This document shows positions 18,350 to 27,788 of a DNA stretch of 64,000 nt, in pieces. A program made the position numbers and the translations under genes. Each line of letters opens with the position of its first letter. Within the stretch, counting starts at the first letter, position 1. The stretch is taken from contig NZ_QNUM01000006.1 of assembly GCF_003574655.1 (NCBI RefSeq), positions 1-64,000 of the forward strand. Direction: 5' to 3'. This DNA is from Cohaesibacter haloalkalitolerans. GTDB taxonomy: Bacteria > Pseudomonadota > Alphaproteobacteria > Rhizobiales > Cohaesibacteraceae. The notes under the pieces were generated by a model. It had not been told where the DNA came from and did not search any database. It saw only the letters and a list, made by a program, of their open reading frames with translations.

Positions 18350-19738
18350 TTATTGATCTGTCTCAAGTAAAACCCGTGGCCATGTTATTTCAATTACTGC
18401 TCCACTGATTTCATTTATCTTTTCCGTAAAGTGTTCCTTTTGAGCTGTTCTATTTTTGCGGATGGAAACTTTCGCACCACTGCGCTCCAACAGGGTCTTG
18501 GCGATGAAGTAACCCAACCCGAGCCCCCCGCCCATATTGCCCGAATTCTGCCAGCCGACCAGATCTGGCCCGGAGGTTGCATCGCGGTCACGATGTGCCT
18601 TGTCCATGCGACTGGAGACGAAAGGGTCGCCCAACCGGGTCATGATCGCCTCCGAAAAGCCCGGCCCGTCGTCGGCAATGATCAGCCGGACACGGCTCTC
18701 GTCCCAGCTTGATTCCAGAATGACGCGGCTGTGCGCAAAGTCGACAGCATTCTCTACGAGGTTGCTGAGCCCGAACAGCACGCCCGGATTGCGCCTCAGC
18801 ACGGGCTGGCTATGTCTGTTCTCCGGGAATATCCGTTCGATCTCGATGTCCGGGTTTTCAAAAGGCTCGACAACCTCGTCGATAAGGGCCTCGAACTGCA
18901 TTGTGGTGAAATTGCTGTGGTCGTCCCCGGAAAGGGAGCGCAGCTTGCCCAGAATGTCCCGGCAGCGCTCGGCCTGCGAACGGATGAGGGCGACATCCTC
19001 GAAGATCGGGTCGTCGGGTATCAGCTCATGCTCCAGTTCCTTGGCGACAAGCTGGATCGTCGCCAGCGGCGTGCCCAGCTCATGAGCGGCAGCGGTGGCC
19101 AGTCCGTCGATGCTGGTCAGATGCTGTTCGTTGGCAAGGATGAGTTCGGTGGCCGACAGCGCATTGGCCAGTTGATGCCCCTCCTGCGCGATCCGCGAGG
19201 TATAGATGCTCAGGAACAGCATGGTCACGATCAGCGCCACCCACACGCCAAAGACATAGAGCTTGGGGAAGTCGGGCGGGGTCGCCTCGGCCCACGGCAG
19301 GGGCTGGTGGAAGAAAATCAGCGCCGTCGCAATGGCCGTGATGAGGATCGACAGGAAGCCGGTGAAACGGGCAGGCTGCATGGTTGCGGAAACCACCGCC
19401 GGTACCAGCAGCAACAGCGCGAACGGGTTCTGCAAACCGCCTGTGAGATAGAGCAGCGCGCCCAACTGGGCGGCATCATAGGAAAGCAGCCCCGTGACGG
19501 GCAGGGGCGACAACCGTACGCTTTTGCGAAAGCCCATCTGCAGAACCAGATTGAGCACCACCGAGAGGCCGATCAGCAGCAGGCAATAACGGGCATGAAA
19601 ATGATAGCCGAAGCCGAGGGCGACCAGAAGCACCGCAACCAACTGGCCGCCGATGGCCAGCCAGCGCAGCCGTACAAGTGTATCGAGTTTAATCTGACGA
19701 TTGGCGAAAATCGGATCCGCCAGGGAAGCAAAAAGCAT
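18350..19738 (-). CDS. actS: ActS/RegB/PrrB redox sensor histidine kinase
   Basis: 462 residues from the ATG at 19738; a longer frame to 19837 exists but adds an implausible leader. Six membrane helices are followed by the H-box AAAHELGTPLATIQ and an ATPase domain with GGGLGLGYFIAKTLLERSGA. Two redox-sensing features of the RegB family are present. GGLQNPF lies in the membrane part (ubiquinone-binding motif) and a cysteine lies in SQAERCRDILGKL beyond the H-box. It should autophosphorylate under reducing conditions and pass phosphate to ActR, encoded just downstream. Confidence 0.95.
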   Translation of the reverse strand: MLFASLADPIFANRQIKLDTLVRLRWLAIGGQLVAVLLVALGFGYHFHARYCLLLIGLSVVLNLVLQMGFRKSVRLSPLPVTGLLSYDAAQLGALLYLTGGLQNPFALLLLVPAVVSATMQPARFTGFLSILITAIATALIFFHQPLPWAEATPPDFPKLYVFGVWVALIVTMLFLSIYTSRIAQEGHQLANALSATELILANEQHLTSIDGLATAAAHELGTPLATIQLVAKELEHELIPDDPIFEDVALIRSQAERCRDILGKLRSLSGDDHSNFTTMQFEALIDEVVEPFENPDIEIERIFPENRHSQPVLRRNPGVLFGLSNLVENAVDFAHSRVILESSWDESRVRLIIADDGPGFSEAIMTRLGDPFVSSRMDKAHRDRDATSGPDLVGWQNSGNMGGGLGLGYFIAKTLLERSGAKVSIRKNRTAQKEHFTEKINEISGAVIEITWPRVLLETDQ

Positions 19739-20179
19739 GATATCCCACAAGCCAAGTGATCGTCGGCAGCCAATGCCGTCGCCGAAATACGATTGGTTCG
19801 GCGTCAATATCTTGCCAGTTCGGCAGAGTTTGACCAATTCTATTTCTGCAAAAGTTGCAGATACTTGATTGTTTCTATCGCAAATTACGCCGTTCTGAAA
19901 TGCCTTTTATGCACCAGTATGTTGATAAGCCGACACAATTGCGAAGGTCTTTCCTTTCAAAGTTTTGCCAGTGACTCCTCTTGACAGGCAGAAGGTAGCT
20001 TTTCTGCCATTTCAAGATCCGGAGGCAAAAATATATTTGGGACAAATTCCCTTGAAGTTCAAATTTTACTTTACCACCTTTTGTGTTGTGAGAGTGAGTT
20101 GAACTATTCGAAGATATTCTTGAGTGAATACTTCATGTTCAATGTAAAAATGAGACGTAAACCGAACGAAAGGGAGACG
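19739..20179. other. AT-rich intergenic region between actS and the DUF2852 gene
   Basis: 441 bp with no supported gene, containing the divergent promoters of actS and the DUF2852 gene. TTGACA at 19981-19986 is followed at once by a perfect 7-bp inverted repeat, GGCAGAA (19987-19993) and TTCTGCC (20002-20008), which could be an operator. A clear -10 box at the right distance was not found. Confidence 0.4.
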
Positions 20180-20638
20180 ATGTCACGCAGTGTAGCAGCC
20201 AAATCATCTTGGAAGGGTTCCCATGTGGCTCTGATGATACTTGGCTTTATTTTCTTCTGGCCGCTTGGTCTTGCAGTGTTGGCCTATATGATCTGGGGTG
20301 ATGAAATGCGTGAAATGTTCAAGGACTTCAAGACAAGAATCGATCGCGAGTTCAAAGGATCCGGATGCAGCCGACGCCATCGGTCATACGGTTACGAGAA
20401 AACCGGCAACATGGCCTTTGACGAATATCGCAAGGCAGAGCTGGAACGCCTGGAAGAAGAGCGCCGCAAGCTGGAAGCCGAAAAGGCCGAGTTCGAGGAG
20501 TTCCTTGCCGAGCTCAATCGCGCCAAGGACAAGGAGGAGTTCGACCGCTTCATGGCTGCCCGCCATAATGCCCGGTCGACCGCCCCTCAGGGTGGCCCCT
20601 CCAATGACGGCGGCTATCAGGCCCCCTATCAGGGCTGA
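20180..20638 (+). CDS. DUF2852 membrane protein
   Basis: 152 residues from the ATG at 20180, chosen for the AGGGAGA sequence just before it; an in-frame extension to 20081 is unlikely. One or two membrane helices lie at residues 12-38 (HVALMILGFIFFWPLGLAVL). They are followed by a charged cytoplasmic part with a strong coiled coil (LERLEEERRKLEAEKAEFEE, about 82-115). It matches DUF2852, a family of unknown function found in alphaproteobacteria. It stands alone and is followed by a terminator. Confidence 0.8.
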   Translation: MSRSVAAKSSWKGSHVALMILGFIFFWPLGLAVLAYMIWGDEMREMFKDFKTRIDREFKGSGCSRRHRSYGYEKTGNMAFDEYRKAELERLEEERRKLEAEKAEFEEFLAELNRAKDKEEFDRFMAARHNARSTAPQGGPSNDGGYQAPYQG

Positions 20639-20652
20639 CAGGCTCAGGGTCA

Positions 20653-20678
20653 GCGCCCCCACCTCGGGGGCGCTTTCT
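20653..20678 (+). terminator. Terminator after the DUF2852 gene
   Basis: GCGCCCCC (20653-20660) pairs perfectly with GGGGGCGC (20666-20673) across a 5-base loop and is followed by TTTCT. Confidence 0.8.
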
Positions 20679-20860
20679 CGAACCATATTGAAGAGACGAT
20701 CTGGAAGCGGGACCTCGTTCCCGCTTTTTCTTTGGCTTCAGGATCCGGGCCCGGCAATCGAATTGGCTCATGGATCCCATTAGCAAATGCATCCTTGCAA
20801 TTTCGGCATATTTCCCCCATTTTAGCCCGGCTTGGCCCGAAATACTTCTGGTTGAGCGTG

Positions 20861-21038
20861 TTCTCGGGGCGGGGTGAAAGTCCCCACCGGCGGTAACAGG
20901 ACGCGGGAGCCTCAAGGCTCTGCACCTGAAAGCCCGCGAGCGCATTCCCGACGCGCCTTTATCAGACTCAGCGGGAATGGTCAGCAGATCCGGTGCAACT
21001 CCGGAGCCGACGGTTACAGTCCGGATGAAAGAGAACGT
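20861..21038 (+). ncRNA. FMN riboswitch (RFN element)
   Basis: The conserved RFN landmarks appear in order: TTCTCGGGGCGGGGTGAAAG, CCCCACCGGCGGTAA, a variable P3 hairpin, AGCCCGCGAGCG, TCAGCAGATCCGGTG, CTCCGGAGCCGACGGTTACA and GTCCGGATGAAAGAGAACG. The element lies about 125 bp before the ribN start on the same strand. It should repress the riboflavin transporter when FMN is abundant. No obvious terminator follows the aptamer, so translational control is possible. Confidence 0.96.
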
Positions 21039-21163
21039 GACAGAGAGACATGTCGACAGGTCCCTCCCGACCGGACATGCGCGTGCTGTCCGTGCGTCCT
21101 GATTCTTTTGGCTTTGGTCTGCTCTTGCATTCGGCGGGGACGGATCCTTTCAAGGTATGCGAA

Positions 21164-22072
21164 ATGAATCAGATTTCCCAATCTTCCAATACGGTCTCCC
21201 TGCCGCTCATGCGGTCTGGCGCCCTGTGGGCTGCCATCTACATGATTCTGGCTGGTCTGGCCTTTGCGCTGGTCAATCTCTCGAGCCAGTTCCTCACCAT
21301 GAAACTGGGCGTCAGCTCGTTGATCGTGGCATTCGGGCAGTATTTCATCGCCTTCCTGTTCAGTCTGCCGTGGCTGTTCAAGATCGGTCTTGGCGCCGCC
21401 CGCACCCGGCAGGTCGGCAAGCATTTGCTGCGAGTGATCTTTGCGGTACTGGGCACTCAGGCCTGGACCGCCGGTCTGGCCTATGTGCCCATCTGGCAGG
21501 CCATCGCCCTGATCATGACATCTCCCTTTTTCGTCACCCTCGGAGCCTATCTGTTCCTGCATGAAAAGGTCGGCCCGCATCGTCTGATGGCAACGGTGAT
21601 CGGCTTCGTCGGTGGCATGATCATCCTGGCGCCATGGTCCGACGCCTTCTCCATTCATGTCCTCTGGCCGGTTGTCGCCGCCGCTTTCTGGGCGGCTACG
21701 TCCGTGATGACCAAGACCCTGACTGGCGACGAAGCTCCGGAAACCGTGACCATCTATCTCTTGCTGCTGATGACGCCGGTCAATGCCTTCATGCTGCTGG
21801 GCAGCGATCTGGCAATGCCATCAATGCTTGGGCTTGGGCTGATCATCCTGTCCGGCCTCATGGTCTATATCGCCCAGCTGCTCTGCGCACGGGCCTATTC
21901 CGTTGCCGATGCCGCCTATGTGCAGCCGTTCGACCATGTCAAGCTGGCCTTCAACGTGGCGCTCGGCTGGGCCGTCTTCGGCTTTGCGCCGGTCGGCCAG
22001 TTCTGGATCGGTGCCTTGCTCATTCTCGCCGCCTCTTTCTACATCCTGCATCGTGAGACTAGAGGCCGCTGA
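21164..22072 (+). CDS. ribN: RibN-type riboflavin transporter (EamA/DMT family)
   Basis: 302 residues with ten predicted membrane helices in two EamA halves. The ATG at 21164 is preferred over an upstream frame start at 21050, because that extension overlaps the riboswitch outlet and is hydrophilic. The FMN riboswitch upstream marks it as a riboflavin-responsive transporter, as known for RibN of Rhizobium and Ochrobactrum. A terminator follows. The assignment rests on the riboswitch as much as on the protein. Confidence 0.88.
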   Translation: MNQISQSSNTVSLPLMRSGALWAAIYMILAGLAFALVNLSSQFLTMKLGVSSLIVAFGQYFIAFLFSLPWLFKIGLGAARTRQVGKHLLRVIFAVLGTQAWTAGLAYVPIWQAIALIMTSPFFVTLGAYLFLHEKVGPHRLMATVIGFVGGMIILAPWSDAFSIHVLWPVVAAAFWAATSVMTKTLTGDEAPETVTIYLLLLMTPVNAFMLLGSDLAMPSMLGLGLIILSGLMVYIAQLLCARAYSVADAAYVQPFDHVKLAFNVALGWAVFGFAPVGQFWIGALLILAASFYILHRETRGR

Positions 22073-22113
22073 CTGGTTGCGGGCTGCGGCAGGGAGGAAA
22101 ACTAAATCTCAAA

Positions 22114-22136
22114 GAGGGGCCTTGCAGCCCCTTTTT
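22114..22136 (+). terminator. Terminator after ribN
   Basis: AGGGGC and GCCCCT form a stem around CTTGCA, followed by a T-run (CTTTTTCT). Confidence 0.85.
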
Positions 22137-22270
22137 CTGTCTGGCCCTTGGCTGGTTCACAGCAGCCCAGCACATCAGACGACGGTGATCTGTGCAGTGG
22201 TTTTCCTTTTCTTTGCAGTGATTTTTCACTAGAAATTGGAATGACCTATCCGCAGCCAAGGAGGTGCCGC

Positions 22271-24256
22271 ATGACACTTTGCGAGAAGAATATTCCTGAG
22301 CTGGTCCTGCATAGCAAGTGGCTGGATGATGGCAGCAAGACCGGCCGGATCGAGCTGCGGCTGACAGGAAAACCCCATGGTTTCTACCCGGCCCCGGTGC
22401 ACATGGCCTTTACCTCTCTGGTGCGCATTCCGCCCCAGACGCGCCTTGTCGGCGCTGACTATGTGGCCCGCACGGCCAACTATCACGAACTCGCTCCGCT
22501 CGGCCCGCTTGAGGCCGGTGCGGATGGCTTGCTCTGGCAGCTGACCATTCCAGAGCTGTCCCATCGTCCGCACCATTGCACCGATGGTCCGTCTTCGGCC
22601 TTTCTCATCCTTCCCGATCATGGCGTGGTCGATATCGCCTGCCTGCCGCTTGAAAGAGCCTCGGTAGATGAGCCGCCAGCCGCCAGCCCTTCAGTGGATG
22701 CCGAGCCTGCCTTGCCGGGCGAGATGGTCTCTCCCACCTTGGGGCTGCTGCCCATGGCCAATCGGGTCGATATTCGCCGCTGGCGGGGGCGTGCGCCTGA
22801 GCCTGAGCGTCTCATCCTCTCCGAGGCCCTGCGTCCAACCGGGGCGATCGTCAATGCGCTGTACGAGCGCCTGTTTGCCACGGAACCACCCTTTGGTGAT
22901 GGTGGGGCGGGCCTCTCGGTGAGCCATGCACCCCTTCAGCAGCCGACCGGTGGCGGAGAGGGCGCGAAGGGCTGCTTCCGCCTGCGCTTTTCGCCTCAGG
23001 GCATTGCGGTTGAAGCCGATGAGGAAGCCACGCTCAATGCGCTCATCGCCCTTGCCCAGATCTGGCATGCGAATCGTCAGGATCCGGGCCTCTGGGCCTT
23101 CCCCGAGGAGGGCATGATAGAGGATTGGCCGCTGCAGGACTGGCGCGGCATGCATCTGGATGTGTCCCGGCAATTCTACAAGGTCGGCACGGTCAAGGCC
23201 TTTCTCGATCGGCTCGCCTGGCACCGCTTCAACCGGTTCCACTGGCATCTGACCGACGATGAAGGATGGCGGCTCCAAAGCAGGACCTACCCTCACTTGA
23301 CAGAACTGGGCGCCTGGCGCGGCCATGGCCTGTTGCTCTATCCGCAGCATGGCTCCGGTGCGCATCGCTATGGTGGCTTCTATCATCTGGACGAGGTGAG
23401 GGACATTCTCCGCCACGCGGGAAGCCTTGGGGTCGACGTTGTGCCCGAAATCGACGTGCCGGGCCACTGTCATGCGGCCATGATGGCATTGCCGGAACTG
23501 GTTGACCCCAGCGCGCTCAGGGGCGGCGCCTCCGTGCAGGGCTATGTCAACAATGCGCTCAATCCCGGCCTCGGGGCGACATGGCTGTTTCTGGAAACCA
23601 TTTTCGGCGAGGTTGCTGACCTGTTTCCGGGCCCGTTTGTCCACATCGGTGGCGACGAGGTCGCTGATGGGGCATGGTCCGGTTCCCGGGCGGCCAACAG
23701 CTGGGCCCGCGCCAAGGGGCATCTGACCGCAGACGGCCAGCCCGACAGTATGAAGATGCAGGCCGCCATGTTGCGCTTCGTCTCCGACCGGCTGGTGGCT
23801 GCAGGCAAGGTGCCGCTTGCATGGGAGGAAGCCGCCAAGGGAGGCGGCCTTGATCCTGAGCAGGCGATCCTCATGGCCTGGACCAGCGCCCGCAGTGCCC
23901 ATCAGCTGACGCAGCTCGGCTACCGGGTCATCATGTGCCCCGGCGAGGCCTATTATCTCGACATGGCCCAATCGGACGACTGGCAGGAACCGGGCCTCAG
24001 CTGGGCGGGAACGTCAAGTCCGGCCACGACCTATGGCTTCGATCCGGTTGGCCCGGTTGTTGATTGCCCGGACAAGCTTGTTGGCATTGAAGGTTGCATC
24101 TGGAGTGAAAATCTCACCGGGCTGGCGCGGTTCAACCACATGGTCTTCCCGCGCCTCAGCGCCATCGCCGAAAGCGCCTGGACAAAGCCGGAAAACAAGG
24201 ACTGGGCGAGCTTTGAGCGTCGACAGGAGCTGATGCCCCGCATGCCACTCAGTTAG
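22271..24256 (+). CDS. Beta-N-acetylhexosaminidase, GH20
   Basis: 661 residues from the ATG at 22271, which has AAGGAGG seven bases upstream; the longer frame from 22148 is unlikely. An N-terminal domain precedes the GH20 barrel. The barrel contains WHLTDDEGWRLQ, VPEIDVPGHCHA and the catalytic pair Asp462-Glu463 in IGGDEVADGAW, then WEEAAKGG. It should remove terminal N-acetylglucosamine or galactosamine, for example from chitin-derived oligosaccharides. No signal peptide is visible, so it probably acts in the cytoplasm on imported oligomers (inference). It is not next to a transporter gene. Confidence 0.92.
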   Translation: MTLCEKNIPELVLHSKWLDDGSKTGRIELRLTGKPHGFYPAPVHMAFTSLVRIPPQTRLVGADYVARTANYHELAPLGPLEAGADGLLWQLTIPELSHRPHHCTDGPSSAFLILPDHGVVDIACLPLERASVDEPPAASPSVDAEPALPGEMVSPTLGLLPMANRVDIRRWRGRAPEPERLILSEALRPTGAIVNALYERLFATEPPFGDGGAGLSVSHAPLQQPTGGGEGAKGCFRLRFSPQGIAVEADEEATLNALIALAQIWHANRQDPGLWAFPEEGMIEDWPLQDWRGMHLDVSRQFYKVGTVKAFLDRLAWHRFNRFHWHLTDDEGWRLQSRTYPHLTELGAWRGHGLLLYPQHGSGAHRYGGFYHLDEVRDILRHAGSLGVDVVPEIDVPGHCHAAMMALPELVDPSALRGGASVQGYVNNALNPGLGATWLFLETIFGEVADLFPGPFVHIGGDEVADGAWSGSRAANSWARAKGHLTADGQPDSMKMQAAMLRFVSDRLVAAGKVPLAWEEAAKGGGLDPEQAILMAWTSARSAHQLTQLGYRVIMCPGEAYYLDMAQSDDWQEPGLSWAGTSSPATTYGFDPVGPVVDCPDKLVGIEGCIWSENLTGLARFNHMVFPRLSAIAESAWTKPENKDWASFERRQELMPRMPLS

Positions 24257-24278
24257 GGCAAATCATCAGGGCCGACTG

Positions 24279-25253
24279 CTAGCCTCGGCGGTTGGCCTCA
24301 TACTGGCCCGAGGGCCGATAGGACCACAGATAGGTCGGAATGACCGCTTCGACGGAAAGCGGCTCGATGCCGAGACCTTCGAAGGTCCGCCCTTCGGCCT
24401 TGGCGGCTTCTGAGACGACATTGTCCTTTTTCAGAAGGGTCACCTGATCGCGTGTCACTGCCGGTTTCGTCGGCAACATCTCAAACACCCGCCCCATGGT
24501 TGATGCCAGCCAGAAGGGAAGCGGCAGCAGCAGGCGCTTCTGATGGGTTTCCTTGAGCATCAGCTCCAGCAGTGCCTTGAAGCTTTTGGCTTCCGGCCCG
24601 CCAAGCTCATAGGTCATCCCCTCGACAAGCTCGCCCTTTACGCCGCGCGCAATCACCTCGGCCACATCGCCGACGAATGCTGGCTGGAATAGCGTTCTGC
24701 CCCCGCCAATCAGTGGCAGGAAGGGGGAAAGCCTTGCCATGGAGGCAAATTTGTTGAAGAAATCATCCTCACTGCCAATGAGCAGCGACGGACGGATAAT
24801 GATTGCCTGTGGCAGCGCCCCCAGAACTGCCGCCTCGCCCTGTGCTTTGCTTCGGGCATAGGCAGAAGGCGAAGTGGCATCCGCTCCGATCGCCGAAATC
24901 TGTACCAAACGGGAAATCCCGGCCTTGACTGTCTCTTCTGCAATCGTTTTGGCGCCAAGATGCTGGACCCGGTCGAAGGTTGCCTTGCCGGTTTCAAACA
25001 GGATGCCGACCAGATTGACCACAGCGTCGCTGCCTGCGAGCGCGCGCGCAACCGATTCCCTGTCCCGCAGGTTGGTCTGCACCGGCATGATCTGCCCTAC
25101 GGTGCCGAGGGGCTGCAGAAATCCGGCCAGATCCGGGCGGCGCACGGCGACGCGAATGCGATAGCCTTCCTTTGCCAATGCCCGCACCACATGGCGCCCC
25201 AGAAAGCCGGAGCCGCCGAAAACTGTCACGATCTGTCCCGTCGAACTCGCCAT
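24279..25253 (-). CDS. NDUFA9-like NAD(P)-binding protein (atypical SDR)
   Basis: 324 residues with the Rossmann motif TVFGGSGFLGRHVVRAL near the N-terminus. The body has the NDUFA9/atypical short-chain dehydrogenase pattern (VNLVGILFETGKATFDRVQ, IIIRPSLLIGSEDDFFNKFA, FQPAFVGDVAEVIARG). Bacterial members are usually annotated as complex I NDUFA9-family proteins. Some alphaproteobacterial complex I preparations carry such a subunit, but no nuo genes are nearby. It is a single gene transcribed away from the tRNA. Confidence 0.88.
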   Translation of the reverse strand: MASSTGQIVTVFGGSGFLGRHVVRALAKEGYRIRVAVRRPDLAGFLQPLGTVGQIMPVQTNLRDRESVARALAGSDAVVNLVGILFETGKATFDRVQHLGAKTIAEETVKAGISRLVQISAIGADATSPSAYARSKAQGEAAVLGALPQAIIIRPSLLIGSEDDFFNKFASMARLSPFLPLIGGGRTLFQPAFVGDVAEVIARGVKGELVEGMTYELGGPEAKSFKALLELMLKETHQKRLLLPLPFWLASTMGRVFEMLPTKPAVTRDQVTLLKKDNVVSEAAKAEGRTFEGLGIEPLSVEAVIPTYLWSYRPSGQYEANRRG

Positions 25254-25626
25254 TGCATTCTCCTGTCTTCGATTGGTGTGGACATTGCTTTCTGGATTGT
25301 CCGGGTCTTCTGGAGTGTCTGGACCGCAGGTCTGGCCACTTGTCTGTTTTGCCTCAGCTTCGGGGGCCTGTGGGTAAAACGCAAGGGCCTTCCTTCCAGA
25401 TGCAACCTACTGTGTTTTTATATGAAAATCCACGCATGTGCATATGGGCTTAAGTTGAGCGTCCTCATTTTTCATCCACAGCCGACAGGATCTGGCGGCC
25501 GCATTTTGAAGTTTTCAAGACGCTTTGAAGAATTTTTGTATGAATGATGTGAATTGTGCATTTTTTCAAAATCTATGCGTTGACAATAGCATGCCAGAGC
25601 CGTAAATACCGCCTCACACCTTAAGT
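25254..25626. other. Intergenic region before tRNA-Leu
   Basis: 373 bp with no supported protein gene. It contains the upstream region of the NDUFA9-like gene and, at its right end, the tRNA promoter. Confidence 0.5.
25580..25608 (+). promoter_or_regulatory. Promoter of tRNA-Leu
   Basis: A consensus-like sigma-70 promoter: TTGACA (25580-25585), a 17-bp spacer, and TAAATA (25603-25608). The tRNA starts 19 bases after the -10 box. Confidence 0.8.
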
Positions 25627-25713
25627 GCCCAGGTGGCGGAACTGGTAGACGCGCTAGCTTCAGGTGCTAGTGACCGTACGGTCGTGGAGGTTCGAGTCCT
25701 CTCCTGGGCACCA
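25627..25713 (+). tRNA. tRNA-Leu (anticodon CAG)
   Basis: 87 bases including the encoded CCA. The acceptor GCCCAGG pairs with CCTGGGC. The anticodon stem CTAGC/GCTAG encloses the loop TTCAGGT, with anticodon CAG at 25661-25663. The long variable arm (TGACCGTACGGTCGT) is the class II leucine type. The T arm reads GAGGTTCGAGTCCTC. A poorer-GC accessory segment starts directly after it. Confidence 0.97.
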
Positions 25714-26184
25714 TCCCCTCATAAAACGCAATAGATTCAACGCCCTTGAGGGGCGCCGGTGTACCCTTTTCCCTGCTCCGTGTATCTGTTTATGTACCTC
25801 CTCTTCTGTGGAAGACTGGTGGTATAGGCCATTCGGCAAAGCCTAGGTGCCCCAAGGGGGAAACTTGCTTTCTTCCTCTCCGATATATGGCTTCAGAAAT
25901 TTTTCTAAAAGTTCAGTGCTTGGGATTTTAGTAGCCGCTGAGGCAATTTCTTTCGGGCAGAAATTAAGGCGACTTCATAGCTCTCTCAAAACACGGGTAG
26001 CGTTATTAGACGCAGCTTTCTGCTATTTCTCGAGGTAGTCCCATTAGCCCAGATATCGCTCTAGACAATTAGCATAACGACATCAATGGTCCTCTGCTCC
26101 GAAAGTTGATGGCAATGTGTGACAGGCGCAGTGATGACATTAATCGGCGTGAATAGGACAGCGGCATTTAAGGATGAAATTCAT
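25714..26184. other. Accessory-type gap downstream of tRNA-Leu
   Basis: 471 bp, visibly lower in GC than the neighbours. Short frames occur on both strands but none has a credible start, codon use or recognisable product. No integrase fragment and no duplicated tRNA end were found here. Confidence 0.45.
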
Positions 26185-27381
26185 TCACTCACCTAACGTG
26201 TTGAGCATGGGGCGTACTACGCCGACCAGCCTGTTGGCAACATCCAACAGCCATTTGGTAAATTCGGGCTCATCTGACGCATCGTTTGCGTAATGCCAAG
26301 TAACTTCACCGCTAAAGGGTATGGATGTTCTTTGACTCTGGATAAAGCCCAACCCAATTTCGGCTTCTATCGTTTCCTTTGCAAGCTCGATATCATTGTA
26401 GAGCCGTTCTCCTTCGTCGCCTTTTAGGGTGAAGAAAATGCCTCCTTCTCCTGTTTTCGTGCGGTAGGCGGTGATCCAGCCAACAGGATCTGGCATAGGG
26501 ATACGAATATTGTTTTGGCCCCCATGTCTTGGTTTGATTTGATCGGGATGGTCGAAACGCATCTGATCAATGATTGTCTGCCAGAAAGCGCGATCAGCCT
26601 CTTTTTTTGCCGATGACTCAGTGGTTTGATCTGATAAAGGCGTGTCTGCAATTTCTTCGGCTGGATCGGACAAGAGAGGATAACCAGACTGATCGACGAC
26701 AACGCGATGCTGTAGGATTTCCGTTCTAACCGGGATAGCTGGAATGATAATGGTATGCCCATCTGTGCTGTGCCACAGTTGGAACTCTACAAGAGCGAGC
26801 TTTGAAGTCAGCCCACTGGAGCGATTGAGATGCTCTGCGATGGCCTGAACGTCTGTTCTTATTCCGTCTCCTGCGATAATCAGTGTGAAATCACCTCGCT
26901 TTAGGGTATCCGAGATGCGATCTACGAAGACGGCTTCATTTATGTTGGGTCTGCGTTTTGATGCTAAATCGTAGAGGGGATTAGGGTGCTGCGATCCTGT
27001 GGATTTCTTAACCTTCACGGTAAGATCGCCGTAGCTCCATTTTCGCAACAATGCTGCATATTCGAGTATCTGAGCGATAACCTCACGTCTAGCCTGAGGG
27101 TTTCGCCACAGCTTGCATTCGATCAGCACCAGCTGTCCTTCTGCTGTTACGCCCATCAGATCAAGGAAAACCGAACGTCCACCATTGGGGATCGACAGTT
27201 CGCGACAAATAGGGATCAAGCCAGAAGAGCCGGGATGCAAGTCATTCATGGGAACGAGATCAGGATTTTCAAACAGTAGCTGCTGTAGCCATTTCTCGCT
27301 TTTGCCAGAAACCGCATCACCAAGCGCTTGTCGTTCAAGCCATGAGGTTTGATGCTGATTGGAAATAACAAGTGACTTCAT
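26185..27381 (-). CDS. PD-(D/E)XK nuclease-like protein of unknown function
   Basis: 398 residues with a strong ribosome site (AAGGAGGAAGATC before the ATG). Residues about 20-125 hold a probable PD-(D/E)XK core. VFLDLMGVTAEGQLVLIECK supplies Asp and Glu-x-Lys, and ARREVIAQILEYAALLRKW supplies the following helix, as in NucS/Shedu-like restriction-fold domains. The C-terminal half (about 270-398; WITAYRTKTGEGGIFFTLKG, IEAEIGLGFIQS) resembles DUF4268-type domains. Its lower GC, its position beside a tRNA and the degraded neighbours suggest a horizontally acquired gene, possibly for defence against foreign DNA (inference). I cannot name a described system for it. Confidence 0.7.
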   Translation of the reverse strand: MKSLVISNQHQTSWLERQALGDAVSGKSEKWLQQLLFENPDLVPMNDLHPGSSGLIPICRELSIPNGGRSVFLDLMGVTAEGQLVLIECKLWRNPQARREVIAQILEYAALLRKWSYGDLTVKVKKSTGSQHPNPLYDLASKRRPNINEAVFVDRISDTLKRGDFTLIIAGDGIRTDVQAIAEHLNRSSGLTSKLALVEFQLWHSTDGHTIIIPAIPVRTEILQHRVVVDQSGYPLLSDPAEEIADTPLSDQTTESSAKKEADRAFWQTIIDQMRFDHPDQIKPRHGGQNNIRIPMPDPVGWITAYRTKTGEGGIFFTLKGDEGERLYNDIELAKETIEAEIGLGFIQSQRTSIPFSGEVTWHYANDASDEPEFTKWLLDVANRLVGVVRPMLNTLGE

Positions 27382-27547
27382 GATCTTCCTCCTTCAACTC
27401 AAGAAGGGAGACTAATTGGTCAAATCCCGCGTCGTCCAGCTTTGCCGATCTTCGTGCACTGATATCAGGATGGGATGCGGAGATCTGTTTCTCTGTGAAA
27501 AACGAGCACTTTCCGCTTTCAGACGCGATCGCTAAGAGATCTAGCAT
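27335..27547 (-). CDS. Small hypothetical protein overlapping the nuclease-like gene
   Basis: About 70 residues from the ATG at 27547; an in-frame TTG at 27592 would add 15. It ends 47 bp inside the nuclease-like gene, and the ribosome site of that gene lies within its coding sequence, so the two would be translationally coupled. The product (MLDLLAIASESGKCSF...) is soluble, mixed in charge and matches no family I know. It could be a real partner protein or a remnant. The start has only a weak ribosome site. Confidence 0.35.
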   Translation of the reverse strand: MLDLLAIASESGKCSFFTEKQISASHPDISARRSAKLDDAGFDQLVSLLELKEEDHEVTCYFQSASNLMA

Positions 27548-27788
27548 TTTTCTTTCAGAATTGACTGTCTTTAGTGAACAGATCGACAGCAAACGGTCGC
27601 TTGCAGCTTAGGTGCAAGGATGGTCATAGAAGATCTCTAGGAGACCTTCTGAGTAATACTCTGGCTATCCCTGGGGGCACCCCGCCCGAGAAACAAAAAA
27701 GGTGGGAGTAGACAGGGAGGCGGCCTACGCCACCTTCCCTCTGTTATCGATGTGATATTGTCCAAAATGGACGATCTAGCATGGACAC

